Positions 11,971-25,400 of a DNA stretch of 64,000 bases are shown piece by piece (the stretch's first letter is position 1; each line of letters opens with the position of its first letter). The notes under the pieces are model-generated. The model was not told the DNA's origin. It searched no databases and saw only the letters and a program-made list of their open reading frames with translations. Source of the DNA: Sabellastarte sp. h YS-2021 (Eukaryota > Annelida > Polychaeta > Sabellida > Sabellidae); the NCBI GenBank assembly GCA_964017235.1, contig OZ024928.1, positions 150,064,881 to 150,128,880 of the forward strand, written 5' to 3'. The position numbers and the translations under genes are program-made.

Positions 11971-14337
11971 ACTAATAAACGAGCTGGAGTGTGTTTTTAA
12001 TCCAACAGTGCTAAGTGAGGACCAACCAATAAGCTTGTCCACATTGCTAGACTTTCTTAGGCCTTCTGTACGTAATTTTGATGTATATTAAAGAAACCGT
12101 GCACTACTGTCTGGTATTCATTGTTCAAATTTTGAAATATATATGGGTTTTTTTTATACTTTTTTTACTAAATAAAGGGCTTAGGGTCACCGTTTATGAC
12201 AAGACACCACTATTTTAAGCGTCAGTGTAGATCTGCTCAAGCAAGCAATATAACACAAACTATGGACGATACATGTTTCTTTATTGTCCCTATAGCTTTG
12301 TACCTTGCAATCTGGGAGTTTGCTCATTGACGGCAAAATGAACATCAATTTAAATGGCCACTATGTTCCCCTCCTTATCCAGACTATGAAAACAATTGCA
12401 TCTTGAATGATATGCCAAAAGCCTCAGGAAAGGTTAACCATGTCACAACACACTCTGTGACTCGCGTGGTCCCCCCTGCTCGTTACCAGTTTCAAATAAT
12501 TAGTTACACGTGTTTCCGTCCATTTGTTCTCTTGGAAAGCGGGATCAGGTGAAGGATGGTAGAGGGATTGCCCAGAATGTATCCACAGTGGGTTTTGGAA
12601 TCCTGGAATCATTTTACAACAGATGACTACATTTTTGGCGATAAATAGTTCTGCCCACCTGACACAGTGGTCATCTTCCCATTTGCATATTTACAAGTCA
12701 AAACTATTTGGATAAACATTGGTTGCCAGCACTGCATGGCCTAGTTCCTGTCAAGTTTGAGAATTGATGCTGTTTATTTTCCTGTACGAATTCAACTCAC
12801 AACAATCCGTAAATTCAAAACACTGATGACCCGAAATCAAATGTCAGAACTATTGAAAATCTGTCACAACTAAATTTATTTGTACTTGTCCATGGCTTTT
12901 ATAACAGGAATAAATTTCTTATGCAATAGCGTTTTACAAGTAATTTAGCTATGTGTTACATTTGTGGTACACTTAAATATATAGGACTATCAACGAAATA
13001 AACTCCCATGATGAACTCTTGTGGACAAAACAAATCTGTTTTCTCAATGGCCACATTTTGGACCGCCTTCCTGAGGGAATTCAAAACACTGTCGTGGTGC
13101 CGTTTGTAATCTGACCTGGGGTCCACGTGCCAATTTCACACAGGGTATAAATATGTATATGTAATGATAACAGTGGCATATGTGCTGGTTATTGAAATAG
13201 AAAAAATAACAGACCCTCTTAAAACAAATAACCCCAGACCACAGAGATTAGGTTTGACACAAGGTCTGGCAGGCGGCGGGGTGGAAAGCTCCCCCTCCCC
13301 TTCAAATCATGGTCTGTGTATGAAGCCAATTTAGCTTATCTTCAGATATCGAGACATAGATTTATATAACAATGTGAAACATATGATTAGAATGTATCAG
13401 TTTAAAACCCGTGTAGGTTTATAATAACAAAGTATAAAGTACAACCAAATACAGTTTGTTGTTTTGTTCAGTTGAAAGTAATGGCCATAAAATTTCATGT
13501 AAAATATCTTGAATTCTTATCTTTGGGAGATTTTTGGTGTAAATGCAACAGTGAAAATAATTTAAAGTTAATCAACATCTTGAAACTATATTGTTTAATA
13601 AGATTGATCTTATTCTGTCACAATCTGAACTGCTTGGGTGAACATTGAGATAAGATGCAATGAAATATTGACTGAAATTATAATACGTCACTGAAAGAAA
13701 ATTTTCGATGGAGGTATTTTTATCTTCACAATATAACAAATGATTTTGGTGGTTTTTTTGTCCTTTATTGTAAAATTGTGTAAAATGTCCCGAGGTGGGT
13801 AAAATCTAAAATTCCCAAATAGAAACAAAATCCGTCTAATAAATGACAGTTAATCAGATGCGTCAGGTGCGTCAGGTTCTTTACACACTGGTTTGGTTTT
13901 TTTTCACCTGAAAAATTCGTTACAAAACCCACAGCAAGAATTACGTATTGCTTTGATGTTCATCCCTGTTTATCTTACAGTTCACATACCTACATTTCAA
14001 AAAGGTAGAGTTTATACACTGTCATTCCTATCCACATGGCGATTACAAGCTGATAATTGCAAACAGCTTTTGACAGAGACTCGTACATTCTCTAACTTTT
14101 AGATCAAACAGATTTATCTACCTACATGAGTACATTTCTACATTATGACTTTGGTGGGAAAATAAACATCTTATTTGTGGACATTATAGAATCGCTGAGA
14201 GATGAAATGCATTCTTCTGAAAAGCTCGTCTGTTTGCTACACTTAACAAATGGTGCTTTCACTTTTTGCAATATTTTAAGTGTTGTAGGAAGATTTGGCA
14301 ATTTAAAGTGGTCTCCAATAGTAGCTAATATATAGGT

Positions 14338-14520
14338 CCTCAGTGGCCTAGTGGTTAGCAAGTTTATTAAGTAAATTAAAGTACAAAAAGCCTGTGTTAT
14401 GTTGCACTATTTAAAATAATAAATACATTAACAAATTAATATCCACAAATAAGCAAGTTTGGCATCTAATTCTGTCACACCTCAGTGTACGTTCGACTAC
14501 CACAAGTCCCAACTGACCTG
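14338..14520 (+). mobile_element. tRNA-derived SINE split by an insertion
   Basis: A tRNA-like head (TGGCCTAGTGGTTAGCA, matching an RNA polymerase III A box) is separated by about 95 extra bases from a B-box-like GTTCGACTACC near 14490. Removing the insertion restores normal A-to-B box spacing. The downstream part reads AACTGACCTGGGAGG and then loses similarity to the other SINE copies, so the body is diverged or short. Confidence 0.5.
14366..14460. mobile_element. 95-bp insertion with 9-bp target duplication
   Basis: AGCAAGTTT occurs at 14357-14365 and again at 14452-14460, bracketing an AT-rich segment that interrupts the SINE head. A 9-bp duplication of this kind is what transposition or retroposition leaves. 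The inserted sequence has no obvious terminal inverted repeats, and its family is unknown. Confidence 0.55.
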
Positions 14521-14714
14521 GGAGGTAAAAACCCAAACTTTGAACTTTAAAAAACACAGCAGCTAATGGCATTGTAAGATAGGTTATTTCTGTATTGCGT
14601 TATTATTTGATAATATATTTCCTTTTCCATTTCCATTTTTTTTTCCAATCCAAGGTCAGAAAAGTGACTGCTGACAGTTTACCCTGATATATGACAATTG
14701 AATCTTTATGGAAA

Positions 14715-14911
14715 GAGGGCTCGGTGTTGCAGTGGTTAACACAATTGCTTTTCACCCTTGGGATCAATGGTTCGAACCCTAGATTGCCAATGCCTTGCAG
14801 TTTACTGTACAGAACTTTTTAACTAACTAGTATGTCCTCTGCCCCGAAAACTACCAGTCGTGATATGACCTAAACAACGAGTTGAAAGTGAAGTTAAACA
14901 CAAACAAATGA
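14715..14911 (+). mobile_element. tRNA-derived SINE
   Basis: The head has GTTGCAGTGGTTAACAC (A-box-like) and GGTTCGAACCC (perfect B box). The body contains CAGTTTACTGTACAG, TATGTCCTCTGCCC and CTACCAGTCGTGATATGACC, then GTTGAAAGTGAAGTTAAAC, the same 3' module as the SINE at 31868-32097. It is a diverged copy without a clear target duplication. The shared tail suggests mobilisation by one LINE family. Confidence 0.8.
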
Positions 14912-15052
14912 AATCAACCTTCACAGATATTTTAAATTAACAGGTCCTGGTTGTTTTTAAAGTCTAGGTTGTTTTTAAAGTATTTTTAGAGTATTTAAAG
15001 TTCTTTTACATCCTTTAGGTGAATGTTCAGTATTGGATTATAATTATCAGAA

Positions 15053-16212
15053 TACCACGGAAGCCTATAAGGGTCAAAAGTAAAAATAATTTTGTCATAC
15101 TTATGATATAGTAAGTTGTAATTACAACATATGCTATGCTGGAATTATCACTTATTATTTTGTACTGAGAACTTACTACCTTGTAATTACAACATGGCAT
15201 AAGTTGCAATCACAGTTTACTATATCATAATTATGACATGGGTTGTAATGATGACTTACTATGTCACAATTACGACTAATGCTATGTCATATTTACAAGA
15301 TAGTACCTCAGTGAGCAAGTTTTTCTTGGGTCTCTAGGGGTGTACTGAGAAGGCAGTTAGGCCTGATGTACTGTGGGTCACGAAGTTTGATTATCAGAAA
15401 AGCCACACAGTTTTCATTGGGAAATAATGTTAAAATAGCTGGGAAGTTAAATTCTGTCCTTGTCAACTATAGGAGACAGAAATTCTCCTGGTGGGAACTT
15501 TTACATACATCAGTTCAGCCACCTACACAGTCACATTTATTGGTACAGTACAATCTGTTCTGTTACGTAATTCCTAGAGTCATTATGATCGATTCTAAAG
15601 TGTCTTGCAAACTAGTGCGAGGCGAGTTTTGAGTCTACCTTTACACATGCATGGCGAGAAGCAGTACACCCGTATCTGGATAGTTTTTTAATTTAATTTT
15701 TATTAAGGAAATCAGTCTCACATGCACTCAAGGTTTTTGACTTTTACATGAGTTATTCAGTTCTGTGTTTAACCTCTTCATTAGAGAGACCATATACTAT
15801 GTCACACTCAAAAACCGGTTGATATTGGTTGGGGAAAACTGTCAAACATACATACTGCCAACTCGGCGGTAGTGTCTGTGAAAATGATTAGTCGTACCAT
15901 GATGTTCCATAATTTATAGCAAACAAGTCATACTTACAACATAGTAAAACTTGCAATTATGACATAGCATAAGTCGTGAATACAAGACAGAAAGTTGAAA
16001 TTACAACTTACAGTGTAAGTTGTAAATTATGACATAGCATAAGTCGTTATTACAAGATACTAAGTTGAAATTATGACTTACGCATGAGATAGTAAGTCTT
16101 AGACATAGTAAGTTGAGATAATGACTTGTAATTAAGACATACCATATGTCGTAGTTATGACTTTCAAAATTATTTATTTTATCATATGTCGCTTATAGGC
16201 TTTCGTAGAGTA
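15053..16212. mobile_element. Foldback-like element with long repetitive inverted ends
   Basis: The left end (from 15053) and the reverse complement of the right end (ending 16212) share GAAGCCTATAAG-type sequence, then an A/T-rich run ending AATAATTTTG, then long arrays of short motifs such as CTTACTATGTCATAATTACG. The arms (about 15053-15310 and 15930-16212) are made of repeated TATGTCATAATTAC/GTAATTACAACATA words, so they can pair within and between arms. The centre (15311-15929) is unrelated unique sequence with no transposase seen. The build matches foldback-type non-autonomous DNA transposons. No clear target duplication was found. Confidence 0.6.
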
Positions 16213-17194
16213 CAGTGTCATAATTACAACTAATCCAAAGTATAAGACTTGGCAGCTGGAGAAAAATGTACAAAGATATATGTTTATATTTATACATGAC
16301 CCAAATGATAACACTAAACGTTTCTTAACATTTTCTCACAGTAATTTTTTATTTTTCATAAACCTAGCTTGTGACTTCCCCGATGACTGGTTTTGTGACA
16401 TAAAACAGCTATGGGGCTGTATAAAAAGTGGAAACCATTATCCTAAATATTATTGTTTCTCTAGGTGTAGAATTCTCATGCATATCAAAAGTATATTTTG
16501 CAATGCTAACTGGAAGAAAAAGTACACATTTTTCTTTTCTATGTCCCACAATAACATGATATGTGTGTATAAATAAAATACCAGTCACACTTTGGTTTAA
16601 CCCCTCTCTTATCAGTTTAAATAGGTGCATTATTATGAGACAATATATATGTACATAAATCTTCACAGACACTATTCCTGTCTAGTAGTGTGGGAAATAT
16701 GCAGAGAGATTAAACAAGTGCCGTGCTAGAAAGGTCTATATAAAATATAGATCCATTCTTATGGGTGCAACTGGATCCAGTGTATTTTATATAAAGGACT
16801 TTTTACAAGCTGATGTCATCTCAAAACACAAGATTGTTGCAACAGACTGGGTCAAACCACACAACAGAAAAACTTGTGTGGGAAACTTTTCGTTCACATG
16901 ACATATTTGTTTAAAGAGACTATTAAAATAGCAATATTTTCTGCTGACGTAGCTTCATTAACATTCTTTCAGTAACTTTATAGATCTATGTTAAAGAAAG
17001 ATAAAATGTGACATTTTCTTGAAAATTAAAATAGTTATTATTATTATTTATGTGATTAGTAGTTTAAGATATAATGCAGAAATGAACACAACTCGTTTTT
17101 TCTCTGGACATTACAGTTTGAGTCTCAATAAAAATGTGTGCTACAGAGGTAGTACTCCTATACTTTATTTTTAATATTTAATTATTAATTTTTG
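16213..17194. other. Non-coding stretch, nothing recognised
   Basis: An AT-rich stretch between the foldback element and a SINE. The open frames at 16280-16672 show no domain or splice-site support and look like chance. Confidence 0.5.
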
Positions 17195-17434
17195 AGGGGC
17201 CATAGCACATTGGTAACATACTTGCCTCCCACCTCTGAGACTGGAGATCAAATCTTAGTAAGTCCTCAAGTTGAAAAGCTGGTAGTTGCTTGCCATTGAT
17301 CAGTGGTTTAAAGTACAGGACCTTGACTAACTGTATGTACTGATGTCCTCCAGCCTTCCAACTACACGGCACAATATAGCCGATACAAAGGTACTAGGTG
17401 TGACATAAAATACTAAATAAATTAATTGACATTC
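17195..17434 (+). mobile_element. tRNA-derived SINE, degenerate
   Basis: Begins GGGGCCATAGCACATTGGTA and continues CTTGCCTCCCACCTCTGAG, AAAGCTGGTAGTTGCTTGCC and TGTACTGATGTCCTCCAGCC, collinear with the SINE at 31868-32097. The B box is decayed (GGAGATCAAATC in place of GGTTCGATCC), so this copy is old and probably not transcribed. It ends in an AT-rich tail, AATACTAAATAAATTAATTG. Confidence 0.8.
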
Positions 17435-19415
17435 ATTTCTTAAATAAAACTTACCTGCTGTTAGAAAATAATTCTTTATCCCATCAGAACATAATAATTA
17501 GGTAAATATGTGTAATACACATATTTATCTCATAAATATATCCAAGTGTGATTATCCAATGTTGCGTTATCCAATCAAGTATCCAATTATCCATAAGGTA
17601 TCTCTGTGTAATATTGAACTGTATTGGGGTCCTGAATAAGTACTGTGATTCTGTAAATGGTTTTTAAAATTCTAAACCTGTAATAATTGCAATGCAAATT
17701 ATTTCTGTAAATTCTTGTGTGTAAGTTATCCAATTTGATGAAATTCACGTGTATCAAGTACAAAACAACCACAGCAATGAGCACATTTCCAATTCCTGCT
17801 TGTTTCCAAACTGTTCTGTTGGTCCTTCTCTGCTATTCTGTGTTGTGCACCATTTAGCATTCTGCAACAAGAAAAAAAAATGGCATGCTTATATTACGTC
17901 ACTGATTTCTGTTATTCCACTACTTTAGTTAATGCATAACCACATATACACTCTAAACTTTCACTTGTAATCTAACTTTAGATCAACGAAAAAACTGCAT
18001 GAAATTCTGCACAAGCATTTTTTGTTCCTGTTGGCATATTACAATGTTCACCAATGAAATATTTTACATGATAGAACACTACACTGCAGACAAATTCATG
18101 ACACCAGTTTATCTTGTGTTAAATGAAACAAACAAAATGATATCAACTATCTTATCCTATTGAAAACATTGTTTACACTTTCATAAATATCGTGGGAATA
18201 TCTACGCTGATGCACAAAACTGTGAATGATATTTGCCCTAAAGCTCTTTATGGCTGGTCCAAATGTAAAAGTCAAGAGCTTTTAAAGCACATTTAATTAC
18301 ATTAAATGGTGGTGTGGAGCAGTTTACTTTATGTTACTCTATACTTTATTGTAGTTAGAAATGGTTCAGGTTGAAGGACAAATGCATGTTGAACTTTCTG
18401 TATTTGATTTTGGGGAGCCATTTAGATGCACAACAGATTAACATGCATACAGTTGACATGAGTAAAGGCTCGATCCTAGTATAAATCCAACCACACCTCC
18501 ACCCGCACTGGTATATACTAGAACTGTGAAAGTTTTGTGACAGAAGCTGATTTCTTTTTTCTAAATATAATTTGGTGAATCGTCATTACATAATATAGGA
18601 ACTGTAATGGTTGTCAAAATTACATCACATACTTATATTTCTGTATTTTTCTTAGGCATGATTAAAATTTCTGACACTGATATTTGTGATCACCACCTTA
18701 GGTTATCATAAATATGGGTCATGCTTAGAGATATCTCCTGTAGTGCTGACCCCCTGTTAGTGTTTCTGGATTTTTTATTTAGGATTTCTTTATTTTTGTC
18801 TGAAGCACCTTAGAGTCTGACTTTTGATGAAGATTAAACGATATGAAAGTATTATTGTAATGAAATTCAAATTATTCCAAAAGATAAGAGTTTTGTTGAA
18901 AATTTAAGGTTTCCTCGAAACCAGCTTAAATCATGGTACGTTTGCCAAGTGGGCGTGTCTCTCTTGCTTGTCCATGTTCTGGGTGTTTTACGGTACTTAG
19001 TTTGTACATACAGCAAATTATTTCGTTTGTGGTTGAGAAAGATGTGTATTTTACATCTTAAATTATAAAATACTCTATCATTGGTTTGGTATGACAGTGG
19101 CGTTTTTGTTGTTTTACAATTACATTTCATATAAGATCTTGTATTATCGTCCAGTTGTCAGCGTCAATGTTTCCCTTGATATACAGTATATGGTTGTGTA
19201 CAGTCATCAACAGATACAAACTGCACAGAAATTGTATAATAATTACAAATACCAGAAAATCAAAATGTGTCGCAACAGTTGACCCCTGTGCTGTGTATTT
19301 GCCTCTCTAATGTACCATTAACGCACCTTTGAAAAAGTTTATAGTCTATTTACATGCCTCCTCACCATTAATTAAATGTTTCAAATTCCATGTTAATTGC
19401 TGATGCACATTACAG
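17435..19415. other. Non-coding stretch before the first recognised exon of the plus-strand gene
   Basis: A strong acceptor-like site is at 18640-18657 (pyrimidine run ending TTAG), but the following frame gives no exon in matching phase. No repeat family was recognised. The last 30 bases are the acceptor region of the exon at 19416. Confidence 0.45.
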
Positions 19416-19485
19416 GTGATGATCAAGACCTCAGAACACATGTCACTGCTGTCATTGCATATGCACCTGGCCAGATATTCTCAAA
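19416..19485 (+). CDS. Unidentified gene, third-last exon
   Basis: A 70-bp exon: two bases completing a split codon, 22 codons (DDQDLRTHVTAVIAYAPGQI, then FS), and two bases (AA). The acceptor is CACATTACAG|GTGATG and the donor TCAAA|GTAAGT, a near-consensus donor. The other two frames hold stops. Confidence 0.65.
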
Positions 19486-22400
19486 GTAAGTTGCAACTTA
19501 AACTCCTACTTATTCATTTAAATGTGAATAAAGGCTTGTACAAGTTAGTGAAACTAATCTGTTCCTCTGTTTATAGTAATACAGAATAAGAGTTTTACTC
19601 ATTATTAAGAAATAAAGTTTGTGGAAATATTTGCCATTATCTAATGCATTTTCAGTTTTGAGTTATTAAAGTTTTGTTTGGTTGTGTGTGTGTATCTGAG
19701 AAAAGTGTTCATTACATGATAGTAGTTCCCTGTGCACTGGTCAGTACAATGAGACACATTGTGTTTTTATGACTTCTTTTCAGATGGACAGTAATAATTG
19801 CAGTGATAATTTGTTCTTGCTTTAATAGATAGCTTGATGCCAGGTCACAATTAATAAAGTCATTTTCTGTGTTGGCATGTATCTGTTATAGTTATGTCTT
19901 ATTACTTTGCTGAAGTACTTTGTGGTCACAGGCTACTTGGCTGTCATGTGTGAAACTGAATATGCAGCTATATTTTGTAGATACATGTGCAACTATAAAG
20001 TTAGTTATGGTAACAAACTTATGAAGTTTCTTTGTAAGCTTTGAGATGATGTAGTTATTTACTCCCAAAAACTTTTTATGGCTGCAAATATAATGTGTTC
20101 TGTGAAATATTTCAAAGCATTGAATTGGTGACTATATCAGATTTTATTTGCAGTTTTAACATTCTATCATCACATGAACAATTTTTTCTTTGTTTCATTT
20201 TTGAGTTTTTATTTTAAGCATACACAATTGATCCAAGGATAATATAAATTTTATTTTAAAGATGTAGCCTTTATAATTTTTATTTGACAGTATAATGATG
20301 TTTTAGGGCTGTGCATGCTTGTATTACTCTTAAAGACAATTTTCACAAATGTTGACAAAAGTGGAGTGAATCAATAGAATGTCCATTGGTGAATATATTC
20401 TGCCATTGTTAAATCAGTTAAGAGCTTAAGTGTGCTTAGTGCACAGCTCCAGCAGGGTTATCTTCAGATAGCCTTTGACATAAAACATTACTACAGAAGG
20501 GATGAAAGGATTATAAACTTGATTCCCTCTGCTATTTTTAAGTCTTCTGGATATTTGTGTGTGACAACACAGCTGTTATTTTTTACCAGACTGTGATAGG
20601 CAACTTGAAAAAATGCAGTGGGTGAAAGTGGGTAGAAATTAATGTACCAATTTGATTGTATATCGGGAATTTGAGCACTGGGCAAGTACAAGAAAGAGAG
20701 TAGGCATGTCAATTACCATAAATCTAAGAAGTGGCTCGGTGTGGCCTACAAACACTTCATGGAAGCCCTTGTAATCTTAGCATTATGGAAGTTATCAAAA
20801 GGTGTTCTGAGGTTGCATGGAATTCTGGTGGTGCTTGCCTCTTATTAAAGAAGGTGTGCCATGAAAAAAGGAGAAAAAATAAATACTGAGTGTTTGCTTA
20901 TTGATAATGAATATACCATTTATTTATATGTGTTATAATGCTTTTCTCATTGTATTTATAGGACTGAGTCTTTTGTGAGATTAAATTAAGCAGTGATGCA
21001 GTCATTGTTATATTGGAGCACAATTTACAAATGATTCAAAAATAGGTTTAATATTCATATAATTTCAGTTTGTCATAGACCCAAATTTATTTGTATTTTA
21101 ATTTCAAGTATTAGATGCTATTTTTTAAGATATTATAGGTCTCAGTGCGTGAAAAGTTTTCTGCAGAAATATGAATTTTCAGTCTTTAAATGGTATATAT
21201 AGACCCTGGTATAACTGAATTATTTATACAGAAATAAAGTGCCATAACATTGAAACAAATTGGTACAGACTAAAAATTTGTGAAATTGTCCTTTTAAATA
21301 TTTTTTTTCCTCACCCAGGCATACAGTACTCTAATTCTGTTGATTAGTAACTTGATTGTATTATCTTGTCTTGTTTCCAGTTGTTTTCGAGAAATATTCT
21401 TACCATTAGGTGCATGGACACTTACCTAATTTTTTTTTTTTTTTTTTTTGAGAATTGAGGTATATCATCTAATAACATGTTTTTACCTTTCACATGCGTC
21501 TCAATAGTAAGTGATAGTACAATACTTTTCTCACCTACCAACAATGTGCAATGTGTTGTCAGTCCTCCTACATGTGTTTATCCATTTGAAATTATCCGTT
21601 TCAAATTGATTGACAATGACATAGCTGTGTGGCTTTAACAGATATGTTTTATATCCGGGTTTATTATGTAACAAAACAGCCAAGCCTATTGTAGTATTAT
21701 TTCTCCATTTTATAGTTAGTTCCTTGGTTGCTATAGCTGCTGGTGTTCATTTGTTTACAAGTATTACAATGATTTATTACACTTTTGTCCGATAATATTT
21801 TTTATCTCTCATGTAATCCCAATGGAATACAAGAAATATAACTGCACAGTAGAAAAAGTAATGGACAATAGATGCACCTGCATCAAGACCAGCACATTGC
21901 ATACATAAAAAAACTTTCCATCATCGGTAAGCAGATGTACTAGTATTTCAGACAGAAAACTACCTTTCAATTGGATTGTTAATAATAACTACACCCAGTC
22001 CTCCTATTTTTTTTACTCCTCCTGCCTTGAGTTATTGAAAAAAGCTCGAGTGTTGGTGTGGTGAATGTCCTAGCTTCAGAGCAGAAACTACTTGAGTTTA
22101 CCTTTAGTATTTTTCCTTTTTCCTTCTTGGCATATATCAATAATGCAGATTTTTTTATTGCAAGATGGGCAAAGGAAAGTCTGTGTAATCCACACACACA
22201 AATCAATTTCTTTGCAGAATAAAACAATCAATTTATCAGGAGTATTATGATGGTGGTTAGAAGGCACAGGTAGCTGACTGTAGTTGAATAGGGGTATTAC
22301 TGTGGTCCCTAGTCCTGGGGGAATGGTCGGAGACGGTTGTTCTTGCCTCCCACAGTGTTCAACCAATCAGGTATGGCACAAAAAGTGGTCCGAAGAACCA

Positions 22401-25400
22401 GCAGAAATCTCAAGAGTTTGTTTCTTTTTTTTAAGTTGTACAGCATTGAGACCATTACATCATTCAAAAGTAATCCGTTAAATTGGCAAACCGGATACAG
22501 CACTTTCTTCTCTTACAAATATTTTTTGACAAAAATAAAACTGGCATGATTACAGGAATAGATTTCTGAAGATTTCATTTTTTGTTGATCCTTGATTTTC
22601 ACAGTTATTCCTTCCTAAAACACAATAAGTCTTCAATGAGTATCCCAGAAAATTTTAATCCATTAACCCTTGGTTTTATAACAAAGTTGCCATTAATGTT
22701 GTTATGAGTATAATGTATTCCTTATTTATTATTTTACATCACCATCTTATAGCAATGAATTGATAACTGTTTTGTACTATCAGTATCTTTATTTGGGTTA
22801 CTGTTTTAGGCTTTTGTATCTGTACAGTACAGTTAAAGCCTTTGCTCACATGTATTATGCAACTAGAAACCTGTCATACAGATGCATGTATCTAATAGTC
22901 TTTCAACTTATGTGTGTGTTTGTGTGTGTGTGTGTGTGTATGTATAAATGAGTAGCCATTTTGTCTCAGAGAGCCTGCAGACACATGTTACCATGTTATA
23001 GATCTTGAAATATTGGCAGCATCAATAACAGAGTCTCAATATTTCCTTCAACTCGATTGTTATCAGAGTATTTCTGGTACAGTTCTTTAAGTTCACTCTT
23101 TGAATTGACAAATTGTGTCAGAATATCTTTTTATTGTAGTAATTATGGTTTACTTTATTAATGAATATCAGTTTTAAAAATTGGTTACAAGAAGATGCCG
23201 AAGCAGTGTACATTGCAGAAAGACTGTGTGTGGATAAGTTTAGCAATAGCTCAAGATAAGGTGGATGGAATGAAGCACCAGTTTTTATCTTCACTCTAAT
23301 TGGTTGAAAGCAGACATGTGCAGGCAGTCAGTTATAGTGGCATTTATAGTTGAATAATGAATCAGATGTGTGTACAGAAAAATAGCTTGATAAAAAGCAC
23401 TATGCATGCCTCTAAATGTCTCCGTATTACAAAAGGAATAGACCAATCTAAGGCAAAGAAGACCTAATAAAATCTATTAAATCTCATATGTGTATATATG
23501 TGACATTTAATTGATGTCTAAGAGCTATATGGAAGTATCAATCATTACGGAAAAGCCAAAAGGCTTCAAATCTTAGACCTTTGATTCCTTTTGAAAAGTT
23601 TTATGAAGGTTTTGAATCTCCGGATGTTATTCACACAAAGCATATCTATTTTGTTAGATGTTCATTTAATTGCAAGTATACTGTATGTAGCAATATTGTA
23701 ACTAAATTGAATTAGAATCGTTCTCACCCTTTGGAGGGTTCTGTGTTTTTGTCCTATCAGGCTTTGGAGGGCTTTAAAAGAAAATGTGAAAGCTGGTATC
23801 GGATAAAAGTAAAAAAATTAAAAGATAAAAATCTTTTAAATTAATAAGTATAAATGTCTCTGTTCAGTTTAAAACACAATACAAAATAACCAGCCTCAGT
23901 AGGCAAGAATGCTAGTCCGCAGGTACAACTAAATGGGCAACAGCATTGAGATATGGGAAAATCTAAGGAATGATATACAGATCCCATGAGATGTTTTCAA
24001 ATACAAGAACTTTCATGCAGTTGAAGAAGTAGGGAAAATTTACATATTTTATTCATTCATGATGATGTAAGTCACAGGGACCAATATATGAGAGATATAT
24101 GGCCGTTTTAGTATGATGACCTCACCTGACCTGGAAGCAGGGGTTAAAGGTCAACTTTGACACTTGGAAAAAATTCGGAGGCAATGAATTCCTGTAAGTT
24201 GTTTTCATATTTGGAAGCCCTGGAACCAATAATACAATGAATAAGGGAGATAAAGAACTTTTTAGTATGATGACCCAAACTAACCTTGAAGCAGGAGTCA
24301 ATGGTAACATTCAGCCATTGCTAAGATTTGTAGCACATGACTTCCTATAGGTTAGTTTAACATTTTTAAGCTGCAAGAGCAATAATAAGGGAGATATAAG
24401 GTCTTTTTTGTATCATGACCCCACTTGACAAGTCATATTTGACACTTGCAAGAACCAATGATAAGGGAGATATTAGGCCTTTTTACCCCACAGTCCTTAA
24501 GGGCTGTCGAGGTATTGATTTCACCCATGGTGTCCGGATGAGCGGGCGGGCGGGTGGTCGACAGGAAAAAGTTTGTCCGGGCTGTATCTCAGAAACCGTA
24601 AGGTGTAGGAAGTTGATACTTGGTAGGGACATTGGTTAGGATGTGTAGGTGTGCAACGTCATGGTCTGACCTTGATATAACCTTTGACCTTGCCGTAGTG
24701 ACCTTGAGTTTGAAAATCTTGTCCGGGCTATATCTCGAAAACCGTAAGGGGTAGGAAGTTGATACTTGGCAGGGACATTGGTTAGGGGGTGTAGGTGTGG
24801 AACGTCATGGTCTGACCTTTATTTGACCTTTGACCTTGCCATAGTGACCTTGGCCTATAAAATTTTGTCCGGGCTATATCTCGGAAACCGTAAGGTGTAG
24901 GAAGTTGATACTTGGTAGGGACATTGGTTAGGGGGTGTAGGTGTGCAACGTCATGGTCTGACCTTTGACCTTGCTGTAGTGACCTTGACCTATAAAATCT
25001 TGTCCGGGCTATATCTCAGAAACCGTAAGGTGTAGGAAGTTGATACTTGTTAGGGACATTGGTTAGGGGGTGTAGGTGTGCAACGTCATGGTCTGACCTT
25101 GATTTGACCTTTGACCTTGCCGTAGTGACCTTGGCCTATAAAATCTTGTCCGGGCTATATCTCAGAAACTGTAAGGTGTAGGAAGTTGATACTTGTTAGG
25201 GACATTGGTTATGGGGTGTATGTGTGCAACGTCATGGTCTGGCCTTGATTTGACCTTTGACCTTGCCATAGTGACCTTGACCTATAAAATCTTGTTTGGG
25301 CTATATCTTGGAAACCGTGAGGTGGAGGAAGTTGATACTTACTAGGGACATTGGTTAGGGGGTGTAGGTGTACAACGTCATGATCTGACCTTGATTTGAC

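Larger units (their letters stand above)
8292..14337. other. Intergenic or 5' region between Delta and the plus-strand gene
   Basis: About 6 kb with no convincing coding exon apart from the weak candidate at 11110-11174. Upstream regulatory DNA of Delta and undetected 5' exons of the plus-strand gene probably lie here. It contains several hairpin-forming sequences, listed separately. Confidence 0.5.
19486..24039 (+). other. Intron of the unidentified gene, left part
   Basis: AT-rich intron with a T20 run at 21430-21449 and a GT repeat at 22911-22939. No exon with phase-compatible splice sites or domain-like product was found. Open frames around 21979-22549 overlap on both strands and look spurious. 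Confidence 0.55.

Noticed and set aside
14143..14361. Opposing frames around a SINE head
   Set aside because: One overlaps the tRNA-like head; neither shows conserved motifs.
22088..22549. Several overlapping frames on both strands in the long intron
   Set aside because: Mutually exclusive frames with no splice or domain evidence.
24415..24639. Frame covering the left end of family 1 copy A (and the similar ones at 36987 and 48258)
   Set aside because: They are translations of the mobile element terminus and tandem core, and differ between copies by frameshifts.
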